Part shown: one piece after another, positions 33,199 through 42,303 of the stretch
How the letters are laid out: each line of letters opens with the position of its first letter
Numbering within the stretch: the first letter of the stretch is position 1
From: an uncultured Caryophanales bacterium
GTDB taxonomy: Bacteria; Bacillota_I; Bacilli_A; RFN20; CAG-826
DNA length: 48,729 bases
Assembly: GCA_902464635.1 (NCBI GenBank)
Contig: CABQKC010000016.1
Location: 1 to 48,729 of the forward strand
Direction: 5' to 3'
Position numbers and translations under genes: made by a program
The notes under the pieces: generated by a model
What the model saw: only the letters and a program-made list of their open reading frames with translations
Database searches by the model: none
What the model was told of the DNA's origin: nothing

Positions 33199-35238
33199 CT
33201 ATTTTGTTGCATTCGAATTACTTTTACCTGTTTTTTCTCCATATTTCAAGACTAATATTTCCTTTGTAAAGTCATTTACTGTTCCTAGGACTCCATATTT
33301 GTCTTCTGCAATTTCGATTTTGAAGGCCTTATCTAAAGCCTGAACCATCTCTATATAAGACATCGAATCTCCGCCTAAATCCGTAGTCCAAATGGCGTTT
33401 GGAGCAATCTTAAATTCAGGCAACATCAATATTTTCGAGAATATTTTTGTCACTTTGGCCATTGCTTTTTCCACGTCTTCTTGAGGATAACCATCAAAAG
33501 AGATGATTTTCTCTTCCTTTTTCTCAAAATTGATAAACTCATCAGAGCCTTTTTGTATAGCTTCTTTTATCAAAAAGCGTTTAACTTTCATCGATCCAGA
33601 CATTGGCAGTGGCTTCTTATCTACAAGTATTTCCTGGATTTTTTTCTCATTAGGAAGAGTTTCGTTTATCGATTTGATATCCGCATATATTTTCTCTACC
33701 TCTTCCTTGGTGACAGAATTATCAACTTCGCAGACTAATACTATCTTCTCTTCACTTTCTCCTTTTAGTTTTGCTCCAAGGCAAACTACGTTATTAAGGC
33801 TCTTTATATCCTTGAAATAAGTCTCTATTTCATCAGGATAGACATTCTCCCCGTTAGAAAGAATAATTGTGTCTTTTATTCTTCCTTTGATGAAATAGTA
33901 ACCTTGGTCATCTTTTGAAGCTATGTCGCCAGTTGGGAAGAATTCCTTGAAATAATCGACATTTTTTAAGACTCCACCGATTATTTCCTTGCTGTGGCAA
34001 ATACGACTTCTTACATAAAGTTGGCCTGTTGTTTGTTCAACATCGCCATTACTTCCATCTTCACCAATTCTAAATTCTATTCCATGAAGAGGCTTACCGA
34101 TTGAACTTTTTAATCTTTGTTCGATGCTAGTGGATAATTCTACCGAAACAATACCGATTTCGGTCATTCCATAACCGTTATACAAAGGATATCCTAGACC
34201 ATTAATTAGATTTTGGGTTCGAGGGAAAAGGAAGCCACCTCCAGAAATACAGTATTTAGGAGACTTGCCAAGTATTCTTTGCTTAAAGATATTGGCTATA
34301 TGCTTTGATCCGCCTAAACCCGCTTCCTTTTTTGTTATCTTATTAGTATTAAAGGCAATCATTTTCTCGAATACATTGGCTTTTCTTTTGCCTATAGTTG
34401 ATACTGTTCTTGATACTTTTTGGGCAACTCCATCCCAAAACAATGGAACTGAATAGACATGCGTACATTTGGCGTTTTTGATAGCAAATATTAAATCATT
34501 AGTAGCCATTGAAGATGGATAAACAATAGTCTTTCCAAAGAAGGAATACCAAAGCAAGACGGCAATAAATCCGAATATGTGGTGGTATGGCAGCATTGCT
34601 AATATCCTTGTTTTTCCTGGATAGATAATATCGTTTGTGATTTCTCCCATGTTATATGCGGCACAAATCTGGGCAACCATGTTTTTGCCATTATAAACCA
34701 TTAATTTTGCATCACCGGTAGTTCCAGAAGAACAGAAAATCATATGGTTTGCCCAATCAGGTCTAAATGAGTAGTCAGGTTCTTCGTTATATATTTCATT
34801 TAGTCTATAAGAACGGCAAATAAATGTCTCTTCATCATTAGCAATTAAGGCCTGGGCTCCAGCTTGCTTTAATAAATTATTGGTGTTTTCCTTTGGCAAT
34901 CTAGCATCTATTAATAGCGGAATGTGTCCTGCCATTAATAAAGCCCAGAAAATAGTTGGCCATCTAGGAGAATTTTTTAGCTTTATACCAACGACGCTTC
35001 CAGGGGTGGTATTTATTAATCTAGAAATCTTTGAAGCCGTCTTGAATGTGGCATCTTTGAAGTTTTCGTATGTTGAAGAAATCTGTTTATCGGATTCATC
35101 AAAATAAATATAAGCCTTACCACTTGGATTCCTATTTACTATTGCATTATATATATCCTGGAATGTTTGGCTTGTCTTTTGCAAATCATCGCAAGATTTT
35201 TTTATAAATTCACAAACCTTTTGTTTTTTCTTATCCAT
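33199..35238 (-). CDS. AMP-dependent acyl ligase fused to an acyl carrier domain
   Basis: 679 residues. An ANL-family adenylating domain occupies residues 1 to about 555: the phosphate loop FCSSGTTGDAK at 168-178, GYGMTEIG near 358, TGDIASKDDQGYYFIKGRIKD with SNGENVYPDEIE near 445-475, and the catalytic C-domain Lys in SGSMKVKR. The last 90 residues are a phosphopantetheine carrier domain, DLGGDSMSYIEM, with the attachment Ser at 625. This suggests it activates a fatty or other carboxylic acid and loads it onto its own carrier. Substrate unknown. A carrier-protein synthase is not in the window. AAAGGAC precedes the ATG. Confidence 0.87.
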   Translation of the reverse strand: MDKKKQKVCEFIKKSCDDLQKTSQTFQDIYNAIVNRNPSGKAYIYFDESDKQISSTYENFKDATFKTASKISRLINTTPGSVVGIKLKNSPRWPTIFWALLMAGHIPLLIDARLPKENTNNLLKQAGAQALIANDEETFICRSYRLNEIYNEEPDYSFRPDWANHMIFCSSGTTGDAKLMVYNGKNMVAQICAAYNMGEITNDIIYPGKTRILAMLPYHHIFGFIAVLLWYSFFGKTIVYPSSMATNDLIFAIKNAKCTHVYSVPLFWDGVAQKVSRTVSTIGKRKANVFEKMIAFNTNKITKKEAGLGGSKHIANIFKQRILGKSPKYCISGGGFLFPRTQNLINGLGYPLYNGYGMTEIGIVSVELSTSIEQRLKSSIGKPLHGIEFRIGEDGSNGDVEQTTGQLYVRSRICHSKEIIGGVLKNVDYFKEFFPTGDIASKDDQGYYFIKGRIKDTIILSNGENVYPDEIETYFKDIKSLNNVVCLGAKLKGESEEKIVLVCEVDNSVTKEEVEKIYADIKSINETLPNEKKIQEILVDKKPLPMSGSMKVKRFLIKEAIQKGSDEFINFEKKEEKIISFDGYPQEDVEKAMAKVTKIFSKILMLPEFKIAPNAIWTTDLGGDSMSYIEMVQALDKAFKIEIAEDKYGVLGTVNDFTKEILVLKYGEKTGKSNSNATK

Positions 35239-35362
35239 TCTAAAAGTCCTTTTATAATTAACCTTGATATTAAACCACTTATAAAATTAGAGAAAGAATA
35301 ATTTTATCGGAGTGTCTATAAATCTCCAATAGTGGTAAACTTTTCTAGAAGCAGGAGAAAAC

Positions 35363-36310
35363 ATGAGATTTAATTCTATTGATCAAATCAAAATCGTTTA
35401 TATGGGTACTCCATCCATATCAAGCAAGGTATTGGAAGGCCTTATAAATAATAATTTCAATATTGTCGCATTGGTTACTAATGAAGATAAAGCAGTTGGA
35501 AGGAAGAAGATATTAGAGCCTACTCCTTGTAAAAAAGTAGCTTTAGAACGCGGTATAAAAGTCTTCCAACCCCACAGAATAAAAGATGATTACTCCTTTT
35601 TGAAAGAAATTGATTTCGATTTGATTTTAACTATGGCCTATGGGCAAATTGTCCCTAAAGGCGTTTTGGAATGCCCTAAAATTGGCTGCCTTAATCTCCA
35701 TGGCTCCATTCTTCCTAAATATAGAGGAGCTGCCCCGATTCAAAGAGCCATAATGAATGGGGATAAGACAACTGGCATTACATTAATGGAAATGGTTGAA
35801 AAGATGGATGCTGGGAGAATGTATGACAAGGAAGAAGTAATAATCGAAGATAATGATAATTATTCTTCTATTTGCGATAAATTGTCCTTGGCATCTATAA
35901 AAGTTGCAACTAGAAGCATTTTGGATTATGCAAATGGCGAACTTCCTGGAATTGAACAAGATGAAAGCGAAGTTACTTTCGCTAATAAAATAAAACCAGA
36001 AGACGAACATTTGCCAATAAAGGAATTAAACTGTAAACAATTTAATGATTACGTTAGGGGTCTTTCTTTAACTCCTGGGGCTTATTCAATTATTGATAAT
36101 CTTAAGTTCAAGATTTTTGCTTCCCATACCTTTTCTAAGGAAATCAAAGGTGAGGTCGGTCAAATTGTCTTGATGAAAAAGGGCGTTTATGTCCAATTAA
36201 AAGACGGAATTGTCTTGCTTGATAAAGTCCAACTCGAAGGAAAGAAAGAGATGGATGGCTTATCATTTTCTAATGGTTCCCATTATTTAGAAGGCAAGGT
36301 TTTGTCTTGA
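35363..36310 (+). CDS. fmt: Methionyl-tRNA formyltransferase
   Basis: 315 residues. Formylates initiator Met-tRNA with 10-formyl-THF. IVYMGTPSISSKVLEGL starts the Rossmann fold, and the catalytic loop appears as LNLHGSILPKYRGAAPIQRAI near residue 112 with the conserved Asn, His and following Asp region (TTGITLMEMVEKMDAG). The C-terminal OB-like domain follows. GCAGGAG is the ribosome binding site; TATAAA at 35317-35322 is a possible -10 element. The helicase gene overlaps its TGA by one base. Confidence 0.97.
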   Translation: MRFNSIDQIKIVYMGTPSISSKVLEGLINNNFNIVALVTNEDKAVGRKKILEPTPCKKVALERGIKVFQPHRIKDDYSFLKEIDFDLILTMAYGQIVPKGVLECPKIGCLNLHGSILPKYRGAAPIQRAIMNGDKTTGITLMEMVEKMDAGRMYDKEEVIIEDNDNYSSICDKLSLASIKVATRSILDYANGELPGIEQDESEVTFANKIKPEDEHLPIKELNCKQFNDYVRGLSLTPGAYSIIDNLKFKIFASHTFSKEIKGEVGQIVLMKKGVYVQLKDGIVLLDKVQLEGKKEMDGLSFSNGSHYLEGKVLS

Positions 36311-38670
36311 TGGAGAAAATAGAGAGAAGATATTTGCATTTATCCGTCCATCAATTGGTGGACGCTATTTTGCGTAGTGGCGATATAGACGAAAGAATAT
36401 ATAACACCGAGACCATGAAACAAGGGTCATTGATACATTCTAATTACCAAAAAAGCAGGAATTCATCATATCTTTCTGAATATCCTCTATCAGGAACATA
36501 TTCAGTTGAGGAAGGTACTGTTTATCTTCAGGGAAGGGCTGATGGAATCGATTGTTCGAATAATAAATATGTAATCGAGGAAATCAAATCTACGGTTGAG
36601 GATTTGGAAGAATTCTTTTCGACTCAAGAGCAGTGGCATCTAGGTCAACTTCTTTGCTATGCAAGGATGTTTATGGAAGAAAAAGGCCTGGACAATATCG
36701 AGATTAAGCTTGTCTACATCTCTCAAAAAGAGACCAATAAGCAAATGAGCAAGCTCTATTCGTTTTCTTATGAAGAGGTCAAAAGCAAAGTCGACGATAT
36801 TATCAGAACATATTTTAAGTTCTCAGAACCTTATTTTTATCATCTTAAAAAGAGAGACGAATCCGCTTTTAAAGTAAAATTCCCTTATCTAGACTTTAGG
36901 CCAGGTCAGAGAGAAATGGCCAAGTATTGTTATTCTGTAGCGAAAAATGGCGGAGTTTTGTTTGCTGAGGCTCCTACAGGAATTGGAAAAACAATTTCTT
37001 CTATTTTCCCATTCGTTAAGAACTACAAAGAAGGGAAAAAGGATAGGATTTTTTATTTGACTGCCAAAAATAGTGGGTTTAATAGCGCTCTTCAAGCCGT
37101 TGGCCAACTTCGTGATAATGAATTGGACATCAAAGATATTTATTTGCATTCTAAAGATAAAATGTGTGCTTTCCCTGGGAAAGCCTGTAATCCGATAGAC
37201 TGCCCATTTGCTAAAAATTATTATGGCAAAATAAAAAATGCATTGCTTGATGCCTATAAATTAAATTGTTCTTTTGATCAGCCGTTTTTAATCCAAACAG
37301 CAAGAAAATATGAGATATGCCCTTTTGAATTTCAATTAGACTTATCTCTTTGGTGCGATTTAATCGTCATGGATTACAATTATTTCTTCGATCCTTATGT
37401 TTATTTACAACGTTATTTCGATGAAGGGATTGATCAAACCAAATATATGGTTCTTGTTGATGAAGGACATAATTTGATTGATAGAAGCAGATCAATGTTT
37501 TCTGCATCTTTATCAATATTTGATTTAAAGAAAGCTAAAGCAAGTTTAACAAGCAAATCTTTTGCTTCTTCAAAAAGGGCTTTGAGTAAGGTTGAGAAAG
37601 CATTAAAACCATTGCTAAGCCCGAAAAAAAGCCATGAATTCATTGATTATGAAGAAATTGATTTAGATTTGCTTAATTCGATAGAAAGTCTAAAAAGAGC
37701 TAGGAAAAAAGAAACTAAAGTCAATAGCATTCAATATCCAAATGCCTATAAAGACTTTTACCAAGAAGCCAACAGACTATATTCGTTAAAAGAAGATTAC
37801 TTTCTTAAAAACAAGTGTGCGTACCGCTTGTTTTCAAATTCTGAGTCTTATTCTTTGTTTTGCATCGACCCAAGCTCATTTTTAAGTGACAGGCTTTCGA
37901 AAATAAGTTCATTGGTTATTTTTTCTGCTACATTATCTCCAATTAATTACTTTATGGATGCAAGTTTAGGAACGAATAAGCCTTATTTATTGCTACCTTC
38001 TCCATTCCCAAAAGAAAATTTCAAACTTATTATTGCCCCTAAGGTTTCCCTTCGTTATCAAGACAGGGAAAACAGTAAGAAAGACGTAATTGGATATTTA
38101 GAGAAATTCGTTGAATCAAAGAAAGGGAACTATTTCATTTATTTTCCATCTTATGCATATTTGGAGGATATTTCGACTGAACTCCATTTTAAAAATGCGA
38201 ATATGTTTATCCAATATAAGACAATGACAAGCGAAGAAAAATTGTCTTTCCTTGATAATTTTCCATCCAATCCAAAAGAGACTAATGTGGGTTTACTTGT
38301 GCTTGGCGGAGCATTTTCAGAAGGAATTGATTTGCCAGATGATAGGCTAATTGGAGTAGCTGTAGTTGGGATTGGACTTTCTAGTGTTTGCCACGAAAAT
38401 GAATTAATAAGAAATTATTATGACTCAAAAGAAAAAGGACATGGCTTTGACTATGCTTACAAAAACCCTGGAATTAATCGAGTAATGCAAGCGGTTGGTA
38501 GGTTAATTAGGAGCCCAACCGATAGAGGTGCGGCTTTATTAATCGATGATCGTTACCTATATGAAGACTACCGAAAAATCTTTTCTAGAGTTTATGAAGA
38601 TTACGAAGTAGTGACTTCTAGTAAGGAAATTAAAGAAGTACTTTCTTCTTTTTATAGAAAAAGAAACTAG
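36310..38670 (+). CDS. PD-(D/E)XK nuclease fused to XPD/DinG-type Fe-S helicase
   Basis: 786 residues. The N-terminal 170 residues look like a Cas4/RecB-type PD-(D/E)XK nuclease: GxxxH (39-43), Asp78 in GRADGI, and Glu91-x-Lys93 in EIKS. The helicase follows: Walker A APTGIGKT (221-228); four cysteines at 286, 293, 298 and 337 positioned like the XPD/DinG iron-sulfur cluster; DEGH (384-387) as the Walker B box; SATLSPI; and motif VI QAVGRLIRS near 730. It should unwind DNA 5'-to-3' and cut it, a repair-type activity. The start is the ATG within the fmt TGATG; no ribosome binding site of its own, so probably coupled. Confidence 0.85.
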   Translation: MEKIERRYLHLSVHQLVDAILRSGDIDERIYNTETMKQGSLIHSNYQKSRNSSYLSEYPLSGTYSVEEGTVYLQGRADGIDCSNNKYVIEEIKSTVEDLEEFFSTQEQWHLGQLLCYARMFMEEKGLDNIEIKLVYISQKETNKQMSKLYSFSYEEVKSKVDDIIRTYFKFSEPYFYHLKKRDESAFKVKFPYLDFRPGQREMAKYCYSVAKNGGVLFAEAPTGIGKTISSIFPFVKNYKEGKKDRIFYLTAKNSGFNSALQAVGQLRDNELDIKDIYLHSKDKMCAFPGKACNPIDCPFAKNYYGKIKNALLDAYKLNCSFDQPFLIQTARKYEICPFEFQLDLSLWCDLIVMDYNYFFDPYVYLQRYFDEGIDQTKYMVLVDEGHNLIDRSRSMFSASLSIFDLKKAKASLTSKSFASSKRALSKVEKALKPLLSPKKSHEFIDYEEIDLDLLNSIESLKRARKKETKVNSIQYPNAYKDFYQEANRLYSLKEDYFLKNKCAYRLFSNSESYSLFCIDPSSFLSDRLSKISSLVIFSATLSPINYFMDASLGTNKPYLLLPSPFPKENFKLIIAPKVSLRYQDRENSKKDVIGYLEKFVESKKGNYFIYFPSYAYLEDISTELHFKNANMFIQYKTMTSEEKLSFLDNFPSNPKETNVGLLVLGGAFSEGIDLPDDRLIGVAVVGIGLSSVCHENELIRNYYDSKEKGHGFDYAYKNPGINRVMQAVGRLIRSPTDRGAALLIDDRYLYEDYRKIFSRVYEDYEVVTSSKEIKEVLSSFYRKRN

Positions 38671-38678
38671 TCCTAATA

Positions 38679-38684
38679 TATAAT
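38679..38684 (+). promoter_or_regulatory. Possible -10 element before lepA
   Basis: TATAAT at 38679-38684, 24 bases before the lepA ATG, with no good -35 and no Shine-Dalgarno downstream. Confidence 0.35.
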
Positions 38685-38708
38685 TTACGCGTTTATCGGT
38701 TATTTATT

Positions 38709-40523
38709 ATGCCATTTGATCAATCTCACATTAGAAACTTCTCAATCATTGCCCATATCGACCACGGTAAGTCTACCTTGGCTGATAGGATTTTAGAAAT
38801 GACTGGGACAGTCGAAAAACGCGATATGAAACAACAACTTCTCGATTCTATGGATTTAGAAAGAGAAAGAGGTATTACTATTAAGCTTAATGCCGTTACT
38901 GTTTCTTATGTTGCTAGCGATGGAGAAAAATATATCTATAACTTAATTGATACTCCTGGGCATGTCGACTTTACCTATGAAGTATCCAGGTCTTTAGCGG
39001 CTTGCGAAGGCGCGTTATTAGTTGTCGATGCTACTCAAGGTGTCCAAGCGCAGACTCTGGCGAATGTTTATCTTGCCATTGATAATGATCTTTCGATATT
39101 ACCCATTATAAATAAAGTAGATTTGCCATCCGCCCAGCCGGATTTCGTAAAGAAAGAAATTGAGGATAGAATCGGTATTGATTGCTCTTCGTGTTGCGAA
39201 ATATCTGCTAAAACTGGCTTAGGTGTACCTGATGTTTTAGAAAAGATAGTTACAATGGTTCCTCCACCAAGTGGAGACCCAAAAGCTCCATTACAGGCTT
39301 TGATTTTTGATTCATATTATGATCCTTATAGGGGCGTTATAGTCCTTATCAGGGTAAAAAATGGTTCAGTAAAACCTGGTGACACAATTTTATTAATGCA
39401 GGCTAATAAAACATATTTAGTCACAGAAGTAGGCATTAGAACTCCTAATGAAATAAAGACCGATTCACTTGAATGTGGCGAAGTAGGCTATTTAGCCGCC
39501 CAAATCAAAGATATACATGATGTTTTTTCAGGTGAAACTATTACCTTAGCATCTAATCCTGCTAGCAAACCTTTACCGGGCTATAGAAAGATAAATCCTA
39601 TGGTCTACTGTGGCCTATACCCTGTGGATTCAAAACAATATCTAGATTTAAAAGAAGCATTAGAGAAGCTGTCTTTAAACGATGCTTCCTTGGTTTTTGA
39701 ACCAGAAACATCCCAAGCACTTGGCTTTGGTTTTAGATGCGGATTCCTTGGGCTTCTACATATGGATGTTATCCAAGAAAGACTAGAAAGAGAATATAAC
39801 CTTAATTTAATATTGACTGCCCCTTCTGTTAACTATGTAGTCAAGTTGACTAACGGTAATGTAATTGAAATAGATAATCCTTCAAAACTTCCCGATGTAA
39901 GTACGATTGCCGCTATTGAAGAGCCTTTTGTCTCGGCATCTATTATGGCTCCAAAGGAATATGTAGGGCCAATTATGCAGCTTTGCCAAGATAGAAGGGG
40001 CGTCTATATCGATTTGGAATATTTCGATGATACAAGGGTTATAGTTAAATACGACTTACCATTAAGCGAAATAATCTATAACTTCTTTGATAAACTAAAA
40101 TCCTATACAAAGGGTTATGCTTCCTTAGACTATGATTTTAAAGAATATAGGAAGAGCGAACTTTGCAAGATGGATATTTTGCTAAATGGCGAAACTATCG
40201 ATGCTTTGTCTTCTATTGTATATCGTCCTGATGCCTATAAAAGGGGGCTAGGAATAGTTTCTAAACTCAAAAGCATTATTCCGAGGCAACAATTCGAAGT
40301 ACCAGTCCAAGCCGCAATATCTGGAAAGATAATCGCAAGGGCCGATATTAAATCAATGAGAAAAGATGTATTGGCTAAGTGTTATGGTGGCGATATATCA
40401 AGAAAGAAGAAACTTCTTGAAAAACAAAAAGAAGGAAAAAAGAGAATGAAGGCCATTGGCTCGGTAGAAGTACCGCAAGAAGCCTTTATGAGCGTTCTTT
40501 CTATTGATGACGATGATAAATAA
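38709..40523 (+). CDS. lepA: Elongation factor 4 (LepA)
   Basis: 604 residues, full length. A translational GTPase acting on stalled or incorrectly translocated ribosomes. G1 AHIDHGKST is near residue 15, then G2 (RGITIK), G3 DTPGHVDF, G4 NKVD. The LepA-specific C-terminus is present (GLGIVSKLKSIIPRQQFEVPVQAAI and CYGGDISRKKKLLEKQKEGKKRMK). It starts without a Shine-Dalgarno, 38 bases after the helicase. Confidence 0.98.
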   Translation: MPFDQSHIRNFSIIAHIDHGKSTLADRILEMTGTVEKRDMKQQLLDSMDLERERGITIKLNAVTVSYVASDGEKYIYNLIDTPGHVDFTYEVSRSLAACEGALLVVDATQGVQAQTLANVYLAIDNDLSILPIINKVDLPSAQPDFVKKEIEDRIGIDCSSCCEISAKTGLGVPDVLEKIVTMVPPPSGDPKAPLQALIFDSYYDPYRGVIVLIRVKNGSVKPGDTILLMQANKTYLVTEVGIRTPNEIKTDSLECGEVGYLAAQIKDIHDVFSGETITLASNPASKPLPGYRKINPMVYCGLYPVDSKQYLDLKEALEKLSLNDASLVFEPETSQALGFGFRCGFLGLLHMDVIQERLEREYNLNLILTAPSVNYVVKLTNGNVIEIDNPSKLPDVSTIAAIEEPFVSASIMAPKEYVGPIMQLCQDRRGVYIDLEYFDDTRVIVKYDLPLSEIIYNFFDKLKSYTKGYASLDYDFKEYRKSELCKMDILLNGETIDALSSIVYRPDAYKRGLGIVSKLKSIIPRQQFEVPVQAAISGKIIARADIKSMRKDVLAKCYGGDISRKKKLLEKQKEGKKRMKAIGSVEVPQEAFMSVLSIDDDDK

Positions 40524-40525
40524 AG

Positions 40526-40549
40526 ACTTAAAATTAGTAGTTTTTAAGT
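40526..40549 (+). other. AT-rich inverted repeat after lepA
   Basis: ACTTAAAA (40526-40533) and TTTTAAGT (40542-40549) are an 8-bp inverted repeat with an eight-base loop. There is no following T run, so terminator function is doubtful. Its last base overlaps the next promoter's -35. Confidence 0.4.
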
Positions 40550-40577
40550 TGATTTGACATACCTGATATTTTATAAT
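40549..40577 (+). promoter_or_regulatory. Promoter of the Fic-like gene
   Basis: TTGATT (40549-40554), 17 bases, TATAAT (40572-40577). AAGGA follows, then the ATG at 40594. TTGACA at 40554-40559 overlaps but would give a spacer of only 12. Confidence 0.65.
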
Positions 40578-40593
40578 CCAAGCAAGGAAAAAT

Positions 40594-42036
40594 ATGAGCG
40601 AAAATTCGAAGTTTAACGAAAATTATACCGACAACAATTATGTGTCTATGCAAGAGCTGAAGACCATTCTTCGTTCTTCCCTTATTGATGAGCTTTGGAA
40701 AAAGATTTTAGTCTATAGGAATTCTTATTCGAAACCATTGTCTGGATTAAAAGCCATCAACAAGAAGCAATTATGTATAACTTCGACCCAATCTTTATTT
40801 GATAGATATTCATCTTTTGAGTCTAAGTTGATGTATTTCCAGACTGAATGTGTCAAAGCCTCAATTTATGAAGATAATAAAATCGCTTTCCAAAAGATTG
40901 CTTATTTGCTAGATCTTCAATTGGCTTGCAAAATTTTGGACATTAAGGCTGATGATTTATCTTTGAAGGCCATAATAAACGGAACTTATCGAGACACCGA
41001 CTCGAATTTAACTCCTATTGTTGCCTATTTTAAGGCTCTTCAAGGATTCGAATCAGCAATAAATATCTCTGATGGCTATGATTTCCTTGGCCATGAATAT
41101 GCGATTCTAGAAGGAACTGATGAACTAACTTATTTCTTTAGAAGGACAAATACCCAATCTAAATATACGGCTGCAGTTATTGCTAGAGTCTATGATAGTG
41201 CACCTGCTAATGAAATCGATTCATTGATGGATTCCTTATTCGAATTTGAACAAAATGACAATAAAAAAGGCTTCATCAAAGCTTTGGCAATGCAATATTT
41301 TGTCGATTACATCAAGCCTTTTGATAACAACAATAGACTTATGGCGGTGCTATTAGGGAAATGGGCACTTGCTAGATCTAGTCTAGGGAATGTTGCTTCG
41401 ATTTTACCTTTTGAAGCCGCCTTCCTTCCGTCAAATAAATTAAATGATTATTTGACTTCCATTCAGCAAAGCGGGGACTTTACCTATTTTGTAATATATG
41501 CAATGGAGCAAATCAATCCATTGCTAACTAACCTTCTTGATGAACTTGCCAAAATCAAGAAGAATTCCATAAAGAAAGAATTCGAAGGCAAAGAAGAAGT
41601 CGTCAAGGAAAATTTTCAAGTTGATGAAATAAAAGCAGAAGTTGAAGAGCCTAAAGAGCCTATAAAAGAGGAAGTTAAGGAAGTAGTTCCTCCAAAGAAC
41701 AATTCGCCTGCGATTGAAAGAATCGATCCTTCAAAGCTAAAAGAAGGTGGATTGGCCTTATCTGTCCCAAGGGCAAGCTTAAGCGAAAAGGAAATCAAGG
41801 ATACAGCTAGATACATTGTCGAAACCAATCCTTCAATAAAGAAGACGCAGGCATATTTCTTCGCTGGACACTGCACAATTGGAAGATATTATACCATTCA
41901 AGATTATAAGAAATGTATCCGTTGTGCCTATGAAACAGCGAGAACTTCAATGGATTTGTTAGCAGAGCAAGGCTTCTATAAGAAATTGCAATTAAAGAAT
42001 AAATTCGTCTACACACCTATAAAACAAGGAGAATAA
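40594..42036 (+). CDS. Fic-family protein with degenerate catalytic motif
   Basis: 480 residues. The middle (about 160-310) follows the Fic fold: FFRRTNTQ..., ANEIDSLMDSLFEFE, FIKALAMQYFVDYIKPFDNNNRLMAVLLGKWAL. Where active Fic enzymes have HPFx(D/E)GNGR, this has KPFDNNNR (241-248). The catalytic His is Lys, both glycines are lost and one residue is missing, so AMP transfer is unlikely. An acidic/Pro linker (330-370) follows. The C-terminus is a winged-helix-like segment, IGRYYTIQDYKKCIRCAYETARTSMDLLAEQGFYKK, of the type found at the ends of Fic proteins. It has its own promoter, and the next gene, a small membrane protein, begins three bases downstream. Confidence 0.72.
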   Translation: MSENSKFNENYTDNNYVSMQELKTILRSSLIDELWKKILVYRNSYSKPLSGLKAINKKQLCITSTQSLFDRYSSFESKLMYFQTECVKASIYEDNKIAFQKIAYLLDLQLACKILDIKADDLSLKAIINGTYRDTDSNLTPIVAYFKALQGFESAINISDGYDFLGHEYAILEGTDELTYFFRRTNTQSKYTAAVIARVYDSAPANEIDSLMDSLFEFEQNDNKKGFIKALAMQYFVDYIKPFDNNNRLMAVLLGKWALARSSLGNVASILPFEAAFLPSNKLNDYLTSIQQSGDFTYFVIYAMEQINPLLTNLLDELAKIKKNSIKKEFEGKEEVVKENFQVDEIKAEVEEPKEPIKEEVKEVVPPKNNSPAIERIDPSKLKEGGLALSVPRASLSEKEIKDTARYIVETNPSIKKTQAYFFAGHCTIGRYYTIQDYKKCIRCAYETARTSMDLLAEQGFYKKLQLKNKFVYTPIKQGE

Positions 42037-42039
42037 AAA

Positions 42040-42303
42040 ATGAGAATTTTAGCAAGCAGCATGCCAGGGTGGGCAATACCTCTAATTATTGTTGCTGTAT
42101 TTGGCATCATTGTCGTTGGGGTAATTTTAGTTAAGAAATATGTCCATTTCTTCCAAAGTGATGAAAAACCGAAATCCGATAAGGAAATTGCAAAAGAAGA
42201 ATTAGATAGAATCCTTGAACCTGTCGAAGAATTAAATCCTCAAGAAGAGAAGAAAGAAGATGAGGAAGATTCTAACGAAGCCAAAGAAGAAACCAAGAAA
42301 TAA
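42040..42303 (+). CDS. Small single-pass membrane protein with acidic tail
   Basis: 87 residues. One hydrophobic helix (about residues 9-31), then KKYVHFF and a highly charged cytoplasmic tail rich in Glu and Lys. No family recognised. A good AAGGAG ribosome binding site (42028-42033) sits at the end of the Fic-like gene, and the stop overlaps the hemW start by one base, so it is co-translated with both. It may anchor a partner at the membrane; that is inference. Confidence 0.65.
   Translation: MRILASSMPGWAIPLIIVAVFGIIVVGVILVKKYVHFFQSDEKPKSDKEIAKEELDRILEPVEELNPQEEKKEDEEDSNEAKEETKK

Noticed and set aside
34205..34222. GGGTTCGAGGG resembling a tRNA T-arm
   Set aside because: It is inside the AMP-ligase coding sequence, with no acceptor stem, D-arm or anticodon arm around it.
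40554..40577. TTGACA paired with TATAAT before the Fic-like gene
   Set aside because: The spacer would be only 12 bases. The overlapping TTGATT gives the proper 17-base spacing and is used instead.
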